The position numbers were made by a program, and so were the translations under genes. Shown here one piece after another: positions 19,015 to 28,955 of a DNA stretch of 64,000 bases. Under the pieces are notes generated by a model. It did not search any database. It was not told where the DNA came from and saw nothing but the letters and a program-made list of their open reading frames with translations. Numbering within the stretch: position 1 is the first letter of the stretch; each line of letters starts with the position of its first letter. Origin of the DNA: Vicinamibacterales bacterium. GTDB taxonomy: Bacteria > Acidobacteriota > Vicinamibacteria > Vicinamibacterales > SCN-69-37. The stretch lies in NCBI GenBank assembly GCA_030827135.1, contig JAURFE010000001.1, positions 1,186,368 to 1,250,367 on the forward strand. Direction: 5' to 3'.

Positions 19015-20252
19015 GGCGCTTTAGACACCGCCGGGGCCACACTGGTTCCTGCTCGGAGCCCAGGGGCTTCCGCCTTCGGGGCAACACAAGGGCTAAAACC
19101 CTTGTGCTCCAAACGCTCAAGACCAGCAATGATGTCCCCCACCAGATCCCTGGGGTGCTCCACCCCCGGGGACAGCCGGATCAGGGTGTCGGACAGGCCG
19201 AGTTCGGCGCGGGTCTCGGCGGGAATCGACGCGTGCGTCATCTTGCACGGCAGACAGACCAGGGACCGGACGCCACCGAGGCTCTCGCCAAGGGCGAAGT
19301 AGGTCAGCGACGAGACAAACTCGGATGCCTCCTCGAGCGTGCCGTCCAACTCAAACGACACCATGCCGCCGAAGCCGGTCATCTGCTTCTTGGCGACCTC
19401 GTAGCCAGGGTGCGAGGTCAGGCCGGGGTAGTAGACGCGCTTCACCCTCGGATGTGCCAGCAGCGCCTCGGCGATCGCGGCCGCATTCTGCGCATGACGC
19501 TCCATCCGCAATTCCAGCGTCTTGATACCGCGCAACGTGAGCCAACAATCAAACGGACTCGGCACGCCACCAAGCGCGTTCTGCAGGAATCCCACCGGCT
19601 CGAACACCTTCTCATCCTTCGCGATCACCGCCCCCTGAATCACGTCCAGATGCCCGGCCAGGTATTTCGTCACGCTTTGAATGACCAGGTCCGCGCCGAG
19701 GGCCAGGGGCTGCTGGAAGTACGGCGTCGCAAACGTGTTGTCCACCACAACAATCGCACCGGCCGCATGGGCGATGCGCGCGACGGCTTCGATGTCATAC
19801 ACGAGCAGGCGCGGATTGGTCGGCGACTCGAGCCACACCAGCTTGGGTCCCACGGCGACCGCGCGCGTCAGTGCATCCAGATCGCTGAAGTCCACGCGCT
19901 CCACAATGGCGCCGAGGGGTGCAAACACCTTGTGCAGCAGCCGGAACGTGCCGCCATACACATCCACCGGAACCACGATCGTGTCCCCCGGCTTCAGGTA
20001 GGCCTGCAGAATGGCATTTTCTGCGGCGAGACCCGACCCGAACACGGCGCACTTCGTGCCGCCCTCGAGTTCGGCCAACACGGCCTCCAGCCGTTTGCGT
20101 GTGGGATTTGATGTACGCGTGTAGTCAAACCCCTTGTGTTCGCCCGGCCCTTCCTGCTGATACGTGGTCGTCTGAAAGATCGGCGCGACCACCGCTCCGG
20201 TGTGTGGTTCCGAAGGCTGGCCCGCATGGATGGTCTTCGTTGCGAAATGCAT
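18990..20252 (-). CDS. metB: Cystathionine gamma-synthase / trans-sulfuration PLP enzyme
   Basis: The 420-residue Cys/Met-metabolism PLP enzyme has GLAAENAILQAYLKPGD for cofactor binding and the Schiff-base Lys in SVTKYLAGHLDV (about 210). FATKTIHAGQPSEPHTGAVV at the N terminus and TSNPTRKRLEAVLAELEGG are typical of MetB and relatives. Context behind a SAM riboswitch and homoserine dehydrogenase favours methionine synthesis over lyase activity, but the family is hard to split by sequence. The last 40 or so residues have no family counterpart and are translated from a repeat-rich junction. AAGGAGAGACAGAG precedes the ATG. Confidence 0.88.
   Translation of the reverse strand: MHFATKTIHAGQPSEPHTGAVVAPIFQTTTYQQEGPGEHKGFDYTRTSNPTRKRLEAVLAELEGGTKCAVFGSGLAAENAILQAYLKPGDTIVVPVDVYGGTFRLLHKVFAPLGAIVERVDFSDLDALTRAVAVGPKLVWLESPTNPRLLVYDIEAVARIAHAAGAIVVVDNTFATPYFQQPLALGADLVIQSVTKYLAGHLDVIQGAVIAKDEKVFEPVGFLQNALGGVPSPFDCWLTLRGIKTLELRMERHAQNAAAIAEALLAHPRVKRVYYPGLTSHPGYEVAKKQMTGFGGMVSFELDGTLEEASEFVSSLTYFALGESLGGVRSLVCLPCKMTHASIPAETRAELGLSDTLIRLSPGVEHPRDLVGDIIAGLERLEHKGFSPCVAPKAEAPGLRAGTSVAPAVSKAPCGEPVLQ
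19085..19106. repeat. Palindrome inside the metB 3' extension
   Basis: Arms CACAAGGG and CCCTTGTG surround CTAAAA. It belongs to the GGGCT..AGCCC type of dispersed hairpin and lies in the C-terminal extension of the cystathionine gamma-synthase gene. This suggests the original stop was lost and the frame now runs through an intergenic repeat. Confidence 0.6.
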
Positions 20253-20269
20253 CTCTGTCTCTCCTTAAA

Positions 20270-20554
20270 AATGAATTTGAACCCTCGACCTCGAAGCGCG
20301 AGCGTCAGCAGGGCGACCGATCGCAGCTCGCCGGTGGACCACAGCAGACCGAGCGCATCGCTGTCGGGATCCTCCGTCAGCGCCGCAGCATCCCCACGCA
20401 GTTGATCGGTATGCCGCTCCTGCGCGGACACGACGGCCACGATGCGGAGTTGCGTGCGAATGACTTCGTCGCGAAGGAACCGCGCGGTCGTGCGGTACGC
20501 ATCGAGCTCGGTCAACACCGATCCCTCCAGCTTGAGCACGGCGACATCAGCCAC
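20270..20554 (-). pseudogene. Aspartokinase-like N-terminal fragment
   Basis: The frame opens at ATG 20554, overlapping the homoserine dehydrogenase stop. For about 90 residues it resembles the N-terminal half of an amino-acid kinase domain: VAVLKLEGSVLTELDAYRTT, RIVAVVSAQERHTDQL and LWSTGELRSVALLTLAL, which parallel aspartokinase lysine-loop, VVSA and GE motifs. Similarity stops near 20280, where the metB ribosome site begins. The open frame continues antiparallel to nothing recognisable within metB. A full aspartokinase has about 400 residues. It could be a decayed kinase or a short fold with a regulatory role. Confidence 0.5.
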
Positions 20555-21842
20555 GGAACACCTCCGGCTCGGACGTCGCGCCAGCGAGCACGGGTAGCCA
20601 GGTCACATGCACGCCCGTGGCTGTGAGCGCGTCCACGGCATCGGTCAACACCGGCACCGGAGCGTCCGCAGTAATCACGCCGCACCGCCCCTGATGCGAT
20701 ACCACGAAGACCGCCGGCACATGCCGCGCGGCGAGGAACTCCGCGAGGTCACCCACACTTGTCGCCACGTGATCAAGCGCGAGGAACCACGCGCCGTGCG
20801 GAATCTGGCGCAGCGTCTTCGCAATCGGAGGACCAACCGGGCGTCGTGACGCCAGCCGTTGGCCAGACGCCACCTCAACCAGGTCGTCGATGATCGTGGC
20901 CGCGGTCACTTCGCGACCGGCTCCGGGCCCGGTGAACGTCACGGCGCTTCCGCCCGCGCCCACCTGAAGCACATTCGCCACATCGTCAAGCGCCGCAAAT
21001 GGATGGGCATTCGGCACAAACGCCGGTCCCACCCACGCGCCGGCGTGGACGTCCCCGAACTGCGCCAGCGCCACCGGCTTGATGACACCGGAGAGCCTCG
21101 CAGCCAACGCCGCATGCCACGGCGCGAGGTCGTCAATCGCTCGCGTCGGCAGGTCGCGAACGACGACATCGGCATGACCGGCGAGATGCAGCAGGATGGT
21201 CAACTTCTCTGCGGCATCCCGGCCACTCACATCGGCATCGCTCGACGGCTCCGCGTATCCACGCTCCACCGCCTCGACGAGCGCGGCATCGAACGTCTCC
21301 CCCCTCGCGATGCGCGAGAGGATGAAATGCGACGTCCCGTTGAGAATGCCGGCGAAGCTGCCGGCGCCACAGGCCAGAGGCCTGCGCGCCAGCGTGTTCA
21401 CACAGGGGACGCCGGCCATCACCGCCGCTTCAAAATAGAGAGACGTCTTGTGCTGGCGCGCCAAGGCCTGCAGGTCCAAGCCGTGGGCGGCCACCAGCGA
21501 CTTGTTCGAGGTGACGACGGGAATACCGAGCCGCAACGCGCGCGCGACCAGGTTGCGCGCCGGTTCTATGCCGCCGAGGACTTCGACGATGATGTCGCAG
21601 TCGGTGAAGGGGAAATCGTCGGGGTCGGTGTAGAGGGGAATGTCGGGACCGACGCGGGGTTTGCCCGGGTCACGCGCGAGCGCGCCGATACACTTGACGA
21701 GGACGCCCGCATCGCCGAGGCGGCCACTGGCGCGGGTGGCCAATCGCGCCACCGCCTGCCCCACCCCGCCGAACCCCAGCAACCCGACACGCACCACCTG
21801 CACGGGAACATCGACTGTCGTCCCTGACACAGCGTCTTCCAT
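20547..21842 (-). CDS. hom: Homoserine dehydrogenase
   Basis: About 431 residues from ATG 21842. The NAD(P)-binding Rossmann motif VGLLGFGGVGQAVARL, TSNKSLVAAHG, the substrate-site GTSHFILSRIARGE, and SDADVSGRDAAEKL with the catalytic Lys are all present. It reduces aspartate semialdehyde to homoserine for methionine and threonine. No clear ACT domain is visible at the C terminus. The start is uncertain: GGGAG lies very close to ATG 21842, and GTG codons about 45 bases later are also possible. It is the first gene behind the SAM-I riboswitch. Confidence 0.93.
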   Translation of the reverse strand: MEDAVSGTTVDVPVQVVRVGLLGFGGVGQAVARLATRASGRLGDAGVLVKCIGALARDPGKPRVGPDIPLYTDPDDFPFTDCDIIVEVLGGIEPARNLVARALRLGIPVVTSNKSLVAAHGLDLQALARQHKTSLYFEAAVMAGVPCVNTLARRPLACGAGSFAGILNGTSHFILSRIARGETFDAALVEAVERGYAEPSSDADVSGRDAAEKLTILLHLAGHADVVVRDLPTRAIDDLAPWHAALAARLSGVIKPVALAQFGDVHAGAWVGPAFVPNAHPFAALDDVANVLQVGAGGSAVTFTGPGAGREVTAATIIDDLVEVASGQRLASRRPVGPPIAKTLRQIPHGAWFLALDHVATSVGDLAEFLAARHVPAVFVVSHQGRCGVITADAPVPVLTDAVDALTATGVHVTWLPVLAGATSEPEVFRG

Positions 21843-21857
21843 CTCTCCCGGACCGTC

Positions 21858-21950
21858 CGGGCAGGAATTAGCACCATGGGCGGCTCTCCCACCCTGGTTG
21901 CTGTGGCATCGTCGGGCCTGTTCCCTCCGCCACTCGTGATAAAAGCCCGC
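21858..21950 (-). promoter_or_regulatory. SAM-I (S-box) riboswitch
   Basis: Read on the minus strand, the leader contains the S-box signature blocks in order: TTATCACGAG, GAGGGAACAGGCCC, GATGCCACAGCAACC and GGTGCTAATTCCTGCC. These are closed by a P1 helix of CGGGC with GCCCG. S-boxes bind S-adenosylmethionine and repress sulfur-amino-acid genes. The downstream platform is short, about 15 bases before the chosen start. It contains CCCGGA and TCCGGG, which can form a hairpin using the 3' strand of P1 and abutting the GGGAG ribosome site. Control is therefore probably at translation. Downstream genes are hom and metB, matching the expected regulon. Confidence 0.93.
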
Positions 21951-22056
21951 GGTTTCGCGCCGGCTGAGCAAGACTACACAAGCTAATCTATGTATGTCAA
22001 TGCGTAGATTAAGGTTTGGTTGGAGCAGCTTTTGCCCGGCGGCTCCGAACTACCGA

Positions 22057-23259
22057 CTACTTCGACACGCGCACGTACACATGCCACGAGACGGGGTTCC
22101 CGTAGCTGTCGCGGAGATTGGCGGGAGTGCGGTGGAGGGTGAGGTCCAGGCCGAGAGCGGCGGACGTGGACCCGGACCGCCAGAGTTCGCGATCAGCGCC
22201 GACGAGCCAGGCCGCGACGCGAGAGCGGAAATGGCGTTCCTCGCCTGTCGCGGCCGCGTGATCGAAGTCGACAAGAATGAAGCGGTCCACCAGTTCAGCG
22301 CGGGTGTAGACCCGGCTGCGCGAGGCAGGATGCAGCGCCACTTCGGCGAGCGCGCCCCACTCGGTGTGGTCTGCACGATCGTTGCGACCGACGGCCGCGG
22401 TCCAGGACAGTCCTCGCGAGTTGGCGGAGTGCACGCCGGAGTACTCGATTGACGCGGTAGTCCGCATCACGCTGCCGGGTTCCTCGGGTTCCGGAGATAC
22501 GAGCCAGCCATTCGACACCTGCGCCCGCCAGGGACCACGTGCCCATGACAGTCGGCCGGCCAGGCTGTCGAGCAAGCCGGCATCGATGTCGAGCCGGTTC
22601 TCGTCAGGCTCGCGCCCTTGAAACGCCGAGACCTCAAGTCCCCAACCGCGAGTGACCACGCCTGCTGAGACCACGCCATGGGTGATGTGCGACGAATCGA
22701 GCATGTGGTGCGTCAGCGGGGCCGTCGGATGAAACGCCGCAGAACTCCGGTGCATGAACGGTGTTGGGCCAAGCGCAGGACTGGCAACGATTCCACCACT
22801 CACGAACATCGTTGTGGCCGATGAGGCCATCCAGTCGAAGCGCGCATCCAGCCCCATGACGAGGTCGTGCGGGTGCTGGTAGTCGCGCAGGGGCAACCCG
22901 TCCAGCGTCTCGCCGGACTGGAACACCTGCGCCGACCCGAGGCGCCGCAGCGTAAAGGGCTCGGCGGACGCCATCAGATTGAAAGTCAGTCGTGACCGCG
23001 CAGCCACACGACGTGCGGACACCATCAACCAGTTCGTCGACTCAAGCTGCCGGAAGTCCGCGAACTTGCGTTCCTGCAGATTGAGCGTCAGGAACGCCTG
23101 TGCCTGCGCAGATGCGGACCATCCTGATGGCGCCGGCGTCGCGTGGTGTTCGTGTTGGGCAAGGGAGGGAGAGGGGAAAAAAACGAAGAGAAGAAGAAAG
23201 AGAAGGTTGAGTGGATTGGGTAGGTCGTGTAGGTTGGGTCGAGGGCGTGGGCGGGACAC
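22057..23259 (-). CDS. Exported beta-barrel-like protein, unknown function
   Basis: The 400-residue frame starts at GTG 23259 and has a strong signal sequence (LLFLLLFVFFPSPSLAQ). A His-rich HEHHATPA follows, then alternating amphipathic strands typical of an outer-membrane barrel (RGWGLEVSAFQGREPDE, SVMRTTASIEYSGV, SRVYTRAELVDRFILVDFD). No catalytic motif is seen. The first 18 residues are encoded by a repetitive TAGGTCGTGTAGGTTGG-like tract and may not be translated. It follows the small membrane protein gene by 8 bp. Confidence 0.7.
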   Translation of the reverse strand: MSRPRPRPNLHDLPNPLNLLFLLLFVFFPSPSLAQHEHHATPAPSGWSASAQAQAFLTLNLQERKFADFRQLESTNWLMVSARRVAARSRLTFNLMASAEPFTLRRLGSAQVFQSGETLDGLPLRDYQHPHDLVMGLDARFDWMASSATTMFVSGGIVASPALGPTPFMHRSSAAFHPTAPLTHHMLDSSHITHGVVSAGVVTRGWGLEVSAFQGREPDENRLDIDAGLLDSLAGRLSWARGPWRAQVSNGWLVSPEPEEPGSVMRTTASIEYSGVHSANSRGLSWTAAVGRNDRADHTEWGALAEVALHPASRSRVYTRAELVDRFILVDFDHAAATGEERHFRSRVAAWLVGADRELWRSGSTSAALGLDLTLHRTPANLRDSYGNPVSWHVYVRVSK

Positions 23260-23267
23260 GTGCTGCC

Positions 23268-23489
23268 CTATTGCGCGTTGCGGTAGATCACGTATCCGAT
23301 AACGGCTGCGGTGATGGAGAAGCAGGCAATCGCCGCCGACTTCAGCGCGGGGCGATTGGGGGCCATGTGCAGGAAGGTGAGCCCGAGGGCCATCGACAAC
23401 AGGCCGCCCGCTTCGAGATACGCGCCGGTGGTGACTCGATACCCGGCCGCGCCAAGCGCCAGGATGATGATGAGCGGTCGGGAAATCAC
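23268..23489 (-). CDS. Small two-helix membrane protein
   Basis: The 73-residue product starts at GTG 23489. It has a hydrophobic N-terminal segment (LIIILALGAAGY), a middle hydrophobic stretch (GLLSMALGLTFLHMA) and a C-terminal one (SAAIACFSITAAVIGYVIY). It is tightly packed before the barrel-like gene, which supports its being real and part of the same transcript. No family is recognised. Confidence 0.55.
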   Translation of the reverse strand: MISRPLIIILALGAAGYRVTTGAYLEAGGLLSMALGLTFLHMAPNRPALKSAAIACFSITAAVIGYVIYRNAQ

Positions 23490-23505
23490 GACCCGATCTT
23501 ACCGG

Positions 23506-23580
23506 AACCCCGCAACTCCGGGACTCCGGACCCCCGATACATCGGGACCCCGGAACCCCGGAACTTCGGAACCTCGTGAC
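23506..23580. repeat. Degenerate tandem CCGGAACCCCGGAA-type micro-repeat
   Basis: About 75 bp of imperfect 8-10 bp units (GGACTCCGGAC, GGGACCCCGG, AACCCCGGAACTTCGG) fill the gap between the fasciclin and small membrane genes. The same unit type recurs at 50838, 56829, within the S9 gene near 63340, and in related form at 63925. Confidence 0.65.
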
Positions 23581-24077
23581 TACTTCGGCAGGATGACGGT
23601 GTCGATGACGTGAATCACGCCGTTCGACGCCTTCACGTCAGTCGTCACCACATTGGCGCCGTTGACCGTGACCTTGCCGCCCATCACGCCGATCTTGACC
23701 GTCTGGCCGTTGACCGTCTTGACGTCCGCACCGTTCATCGTCACCACCTGCGCTGCGAGCACGTTGCCCGGCACGACGTGGTAGGTCAGGATGGCCGTGA
23801 GCTTGGCCTTGTTTTCCGGCTTGAGGAGGTCCTCAACCGTGCCCTTCGGCAGCTTCGCGAACGCCTCGTCGGTCGGCGCGAACACCGTGAACGGGCCCTT
23901 GCCCTTCAGGGTTTCAACCAGGCCAGCCGCCTGCAGCGCTGCCGCCAGCGTCTTGAACGAACCCGCGGCCACCGCGGTGTCCACGATGTCCTTCGGCGCC
24001 TGAGCCTTCACGCTCGAACCCGCCACCAGTGCCACGGCCGCGAGGGCGGCCACCGAGTACTTGAGAATTGCCTTCAT
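23580..24077 (-). CDS. Secreted fasciclin (FAS1) domain protein
   Basis: The 165-residue protein has a signal peptide ([20 protein letters not shown]) and a single FAS1 domain. Both conserved FAS1 motifs are present: [17 protein letters not shown] (H1) and [13 protein letters not shown] with [20 protein letters not shown] (H2 and end). FAS1 proteins mediate adhesion or matrix contact outside the cell. AGGAG lies about 10 bases upstream of the ATG. Confidence 0.93.
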   Translation of the reverse strand: MKAILKYSVAALAAVALVAGSSVKAQAPKDIVDTAVAAGSFKTLAAALQAAGLVETLKGKGPFTVFAPTDEAFAKLPKGTVEDLLKPENKAKLTAILTYHVVPGNVLAAQVVTMNGADVKTVNGQTVKIGVMGGKVTVNGANVVTTDVKASNGVIHVIDTVILPK

Positions 24078-24119
24078 GTGTGTCGTCTCCTGAAAAGTTG
24101 CTGTTGTTTGCCGTTATGG

Positions 24120-24250
24120 CCGCGACTTGTCAGTCGCAACCCTTTCATCGTAAGTTAAATACGTTTTATTCATAAGTAATTGTTTGCTTGAAAAGCTATT
24201 CAGTTGCACGAAATGAAAACTTTGGGCATTATCGTGCCCATCAAGAAAAC
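24120..24250. promoter_or_regulatory. AT-rich divergent promoter region
   Basis: This 130-bp stretch is markedly more AT-rich than its surroundings (for example GTTAAATACGTTTTATTCAT). It separates the divergent fasciclin and HTH-cupin genes, so it most likely holds both promoters and perhaps the regulator's own operator. No exact -35/-10 pair could be fixed. Confidence 0.4.
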
Positions 24251-24261
24251 GAGGTGAATCC

Positions 24262-24849
24262 GTGCTGTCCCCAACGCTCACTGAAGGCCTGGAACGCTAC
24301 GAAATCGGTCCAAAACTGCGCACCCTGCGGCTCAGGAAGAAGATGGGCCTGGTCCAATTGGGCAAACACACGGGCCTGTCGCCCGCGTTGCTGTCCAAAG
24401 TCGAGCGCGGCCGGCTCTTCCCCACACTTCCGACCCTGCTGCGCATCTCCCTCGTGTTTGGTGTGGGTCTGGAACACTTCTTTAACGAAGCACGCGAGAA
24501 GCCGGTGGTGGCAGTGGTGCGGAAGAGCGACCGCGTGCGCCTCCCCGAGCGTGGCGAAGGCGAGCGGAGCGCATACGCGTTTGAATGCCTCGATTACCCG
24601 GCCACCGAGCGCAAACTGAACGGCTACCTCGTCGAGTTTGAGCCCGCGGACAAAGAGCCGTTTGAGCCCCACGTGCATCCAGGCGCCGAGGTGCTGTACG
24701 TGCTCCGCGGCAAGCTGAGCGTGAACTACGAAGGCGAGGACCACCTGCTGAACGAGGGCGACTCGATGTACTTCGACTCCAGCCGTCCCCACAGCTACAC
24801 CCGTCAGGGCAACATGCCCTGCTCCGCCGTCGTCGTCACCACCGCCTAG
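24262..24849 (+). CDS. XRE-type transcriptional regulator with C-terminal cupin
   Basis: The 195-residue protein starts at GTG 24262 with GAGGTG five bases upstream. An N-terminal helix-turn-helix (LRLRKKMGLVQLGKHTGLSPALLSKVERGR, in two halves) is followed by a cupin barrel. The cupin has PHVHPGAEVLYVLRGKLSV and LNEGDSMYFDSSRPHSYTR, including the His/Glu metal-ligand pattern. Such regulators sense small molecules, often in sugar, amino-acid or polyamine metabolism. The target is unknown; the divergent fasciclin gene is a candidate. Confidence 0.93.
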   Translation: MLSPTLTEGLERYEIGPKLRTLRLRKKMGLVQLGKHTGLSPALLSKVERGRLFPTLPTLLRISLVFGVGLEHFFNEAREKPVVAVVRKSDRVRLPERGEGERSAYAFECLDYPATERKLNGYLVEFEPADKEPFEPHVHPGAEVLYVLRGKLSVNYEGEDHLLNEGDSMYFDSSRPHSYTRQGNMPCSAVVVTTA

Positions 24850-24858
24850 AAAAAGGCG

Positions 24859-24890
24859 CCTGGAAAAAGACGTCGGGAGGCTTTTTCAGG
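24859..24890. terminator. Bidirectional terminator-like hairpin
   Basis: CCTGGAAAAAG and CTTTTTCAGG form imperfect arms about 11 bases apart between convergent genes. The A-run and T-run flank an interior that includes GGGAGG, so transcripts from either side end in a U-rich arm. This is inferred from sequence only. Confidence 0.5.
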
Positions 24891-25959
24891 AGTGCTTTTC
24901 GAGGTGCAGCAGGCGGCGCTTGCGCCAGAGGCCTCCGCCGTAGCCACCGAGTTCACCGCTCTTGTTCACCACACGGTGACAGGGAATGACGATGGCGATG
25001 CGGTTGAGGCCGTTGGCGCGGCCGACGGCGCGGACGGCGGCGCGATTGCCGAGGGCAACAGCGACGTCCTCATACGACCGCGTCTCGCCATACGGAATCT
25101 TGCAGAGCTCCGCCCACACGCGCTCCTCGAAGTCGGTGCCGGGCGCCACCACAGGTACTGAAAACTCGCGCACCGTGCCGGCGAAGTATCCCTGGAGTTC
25201 CGCCTTCAGGGTCTCCAGGTGCCGATGCTCGGCGGGGACGAGCGGTTGCTTGAAACGCCGCCGCACCGTCTCGAGCTGCGCCTCGAGCATGCGGCGGTCA
25301 GTAAACTCAAGCAGGTTGATACCGGCATTTGTCGCGCCCGCGATCATCGGGCCGATGGGCGTGTCCAGCCAGCCTAGCCGGACGGCGTCCGCGCTCACCG
25401 CCTGCCCGGGGGCGGTACCGAACACGCGCGCAAACGCCTCACGGAATCCACTGTGACTCTCGTACCCCGCATCAAACACCGCATCATCGACCTCCCCGCC
25501 ATGTTTGATGACGTCGAGGGCGGCTGCGAGCCGGCGAGCGCGGCAGTAGGCCTGAAATGTCAGTCCGTAACGTGACGCGAAATAGCGGCGCACGCGAGCC
25601 GGCTCGAGGCCCATAGCGGTCAGGTCCGCGTCTTTCACCCGGTCGTTCGGCGCGGCTTCAATTCGGGCGACGACGCGGCGGACCCACTCAGGATGATTGC
25701 CCTCGCCTTCGAGCGGCCGGCACCGCAGGCACGCGCGGTATCCAGCGAACATCGCCTCCTTCACGGTGCCGAAGAACTCCACGTTCTCAGGTTTTGGCTT
25801 TCGGGCGGTGCAGGAAGGGCGGCAGAAAATGCCTGTGGTCTTCACGGCGAGATAAAACACGCCGTCGTACGAGGCGTCACCCTTCAGATAGGCGCGCTCC
25901 ATCTCGGGTCGGGCCGGCAGCGGCAGGGTGTCGAGGAGCGGGAAGTCGGGGGTCGTCAT
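24886..25959 (-). CDS. ada: Ada bifunctional regulator / methylated-DNA methyltransferase
   Basis: The 357-residue protein has the full Ada architecture. The N-terminal zinc domain has FCRPSC and ACLRCRP (four Cys, one the phosphotriester acceptor). An AraC-type HTH follows (AALDVIKHGGEVDDAVFDAG), then the C-terminal O6-alkylguanine transferase with the acceptor Cys in IVIPCHRVVNKSGELGGYGG. It repairs alkylated DNA and, once methylated, activates the adaptive response. Length matches E. coli Ada. An AlkD-like gene lies 1.7 kb away. Confidence 0.96.
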   Translation of the reverse strand: MTTPDFPLLDTLPLPARPEMERAYLKGDASYDGVFYLAVKTTGIFCRPSCTARKPKPENVEFFGTVKEAMFAGYRACLRCRPLEGEGNHPEWVRRVVARIEAAPNDRVKDADLTAMGLEPARVRRYFASRYGLTFQAYCRARRLAAALDVIKHGGEVDDAVFDAGYESHSGFREAFARVFGTAPGQAVSADAVRLGWLDTPIGPMIAGATNAGINLLEFTDRRMLEAQLETVRRRFKQPLVPAEHRHLETLKAELQGYFAGTVREFSVPVVAPGTDFEERVWAELCKIPYGETRSYEDVAVALGNRAAVRAVGRANGLNRIAIVIPCHRVVNKSGELGGYGGGLWRKRRLLHLEKHS

Positions 25960-26021
25960 GAACGGAATTGTCGGACCATCTTGCTACAACCCGCCACCGG
26001 TAAACCGACAAGTAATTCCGT

Positions 26022-26047
26022 GGTTCATCGGTTCATCGGTTCATGGT

Positions 26048-26060
<13 letters not shown>
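26022..26060. repeat. Tandem GGTTCATGG / GGTTCATCG repeat
   Basis: Five units of 7-8 bp (GGTTCATC, GGTTCATG) in tandem lie between Ada and the small frame at 26048. The repeat runs into the 3' end of that frame. Confidence 0.75.
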
Positions 26061-27638
<1,578 letters not shown>

Positions 27639-27664
27639 GGCTGGGCAGCTGATCGGCTGGGCGG

Positions 27665-28825
27665 GTGATGGCAGCTGCGTTACGGGACTTCTACGACGCC
27701 TCCGTCGTCGCCGACATTGCTGGCGATCTGAAACGCGCGTACCCGGCGTTTGATACACGCGCGTTCACCGAGGAGTGCCTCGACGGCCTGGCGCCGCTGT
27801 CGCTGACGGGGCGGGCCGCGCACATCGCGGCCGCGATGCGGCGTCACCTGCCGGCGGACTTTGATCAGGTCGCAGACATCCTCGAACGGTCTCTGGGTGA
27901 CCCCCATGCGGGCACCGAGTCGTTCGGCATGGCTCCGTTCAAGTACCTGCCGCACACGATGCTGACGGCGTCGGATGGCCTCGGGCACTTCGAAGCCTCC
28001 ATGCGGCTGCAGTACGAACTCACACAGCGTTTTACGGCCGAGTTCAGCATACGGGCGTTTCTCAACGCCCATCCCGATGCCACCTACACGCGCCTCCTCG
28101 CGTGGAGTACCGATCAAAACCCGCACGTGCGGCGTCTGGTCTCGGAAGGTTCTCGCCCTCGCCTGCCCTGGGCGCCCCGTCTGCGGCACTTCCAGAAGGA
28201 TCCGACACCAGTCCTCGCACTGCTCGAGCGGCTCAAGGACGACCCGGACCTCTACGTCCGCCGCTCTGTCGCCAACAATCTGAATGACATCGCCAAGGAC
28301 CATCCTGAGGTCGTCGTGGCCGTCTGTCGGCGATGGCTGACGGAAGTCAGGAGCGGCCGCGCTTCAGCCAGGCTGAATCGCGAGTGGATCGTGAAGCACG
28401 CCCTCCGCTCACTCGTGAAGGCCGGCCACAAGGGCGCGCTCGATCTCATGGGCGCCGGGGCCAGGCCGAAAATCCGCCTTGAGGGCGTCAGGATCACGCC
28501 ACAGCGCGTCAGGAAGGGCGGACGCGTGGAGTGCACGTGCCTGCTGGTGAGCACATCGCGCGCATCGCAGGACCTGCTCATTGATTACGCCGTGCACTAC
28601 GTCAAAGCCGATGGCCGAACCAGCCCGAAAGTCTTCAAGCTGAAGCGCGTCGCGCTTGATGGGCGCTCGTCGGCACCACTGCGAATGGTGGTAACACTCG
28701 CTGACCTGACGACACGAAAACATTATCCCGGTCCGCATCACATTGACCTGCTCGTGAACGGGCGGCGCTTGCCGCTGGGCACTTTCACGCTCCTGCGGCC
28801 GGGCGCGAACTTTTCCACAGACTGA
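27665..28825 (+). CDS. DNA alkylation repair protein (AlkD/HEAT-like)
   Basis: About 386 residues; the start is GTG 27665 or ATG 27668 immediately after. It has HEAT-like helical repeats with LKRAYPAFDTRAFTEECLDG and AAHIAAAMRRHLPADFDQV. The signature continues with HPDATYTRLLAWSTDQNPHVRRLVSEG and DPDLYVRRSVANNLNDIAKDHP. AlkD-type enzymes excise alkylated bases without base flipping. The C-terminal 90 residues form a separate beta-rich domain. It lies 27 bp after argG. Confidence 0.9.
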   Translation: MMAAALRDFYDASVVADIAGDLKRAYPAFDTRAFTEECLDGLAPLSLTGRAAHIAAAMRRHLPADFDQVADILERSLGDPHAGTESFGMAPFKYLPHTMLTASDGLGHFEASMRLQYELTQRFTAEFSIRAFLNAHPDATYTRLLAWSTDQNPHVRRLVSEGSRPRLPWAPRLRHFQKDPTPVLALLERLKDDPDLYVRRSVANNLNDIAKDHPEVVVAVCRRWLTEVRSGRASARLNREWIVKHALRSLVKAGHKGALDLMGAGARPKIRLEGVRITPQRVRKGGRVECTCLLVSTSRASQDLLIDYAVHYVKADGRTSPKVFKLKRVALDGRSSAPLRMVVTLADLTTRKHYPGPHHIDLLVNGRRLPLGTFTLLRPGANFSTD

Positions 28826-28955
28826 GCGGACAATTCAGCACTCTGACGTGTGTTCTTCCGGCCGAGCGGCTTGGCGGAGGCAGTCCGTTGCGGCGCGCAT
28901 GGCACACCCCTTGCTCCCAGGGCAGAAGAAATCGGGTGTTCGCCGGAGGTGCTGT

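Noticed and set aside
23506-23580. CRISPR array
   Set aside because: Units are 8-10 bp, contiguous and degenerate, without spacers or cas genes.
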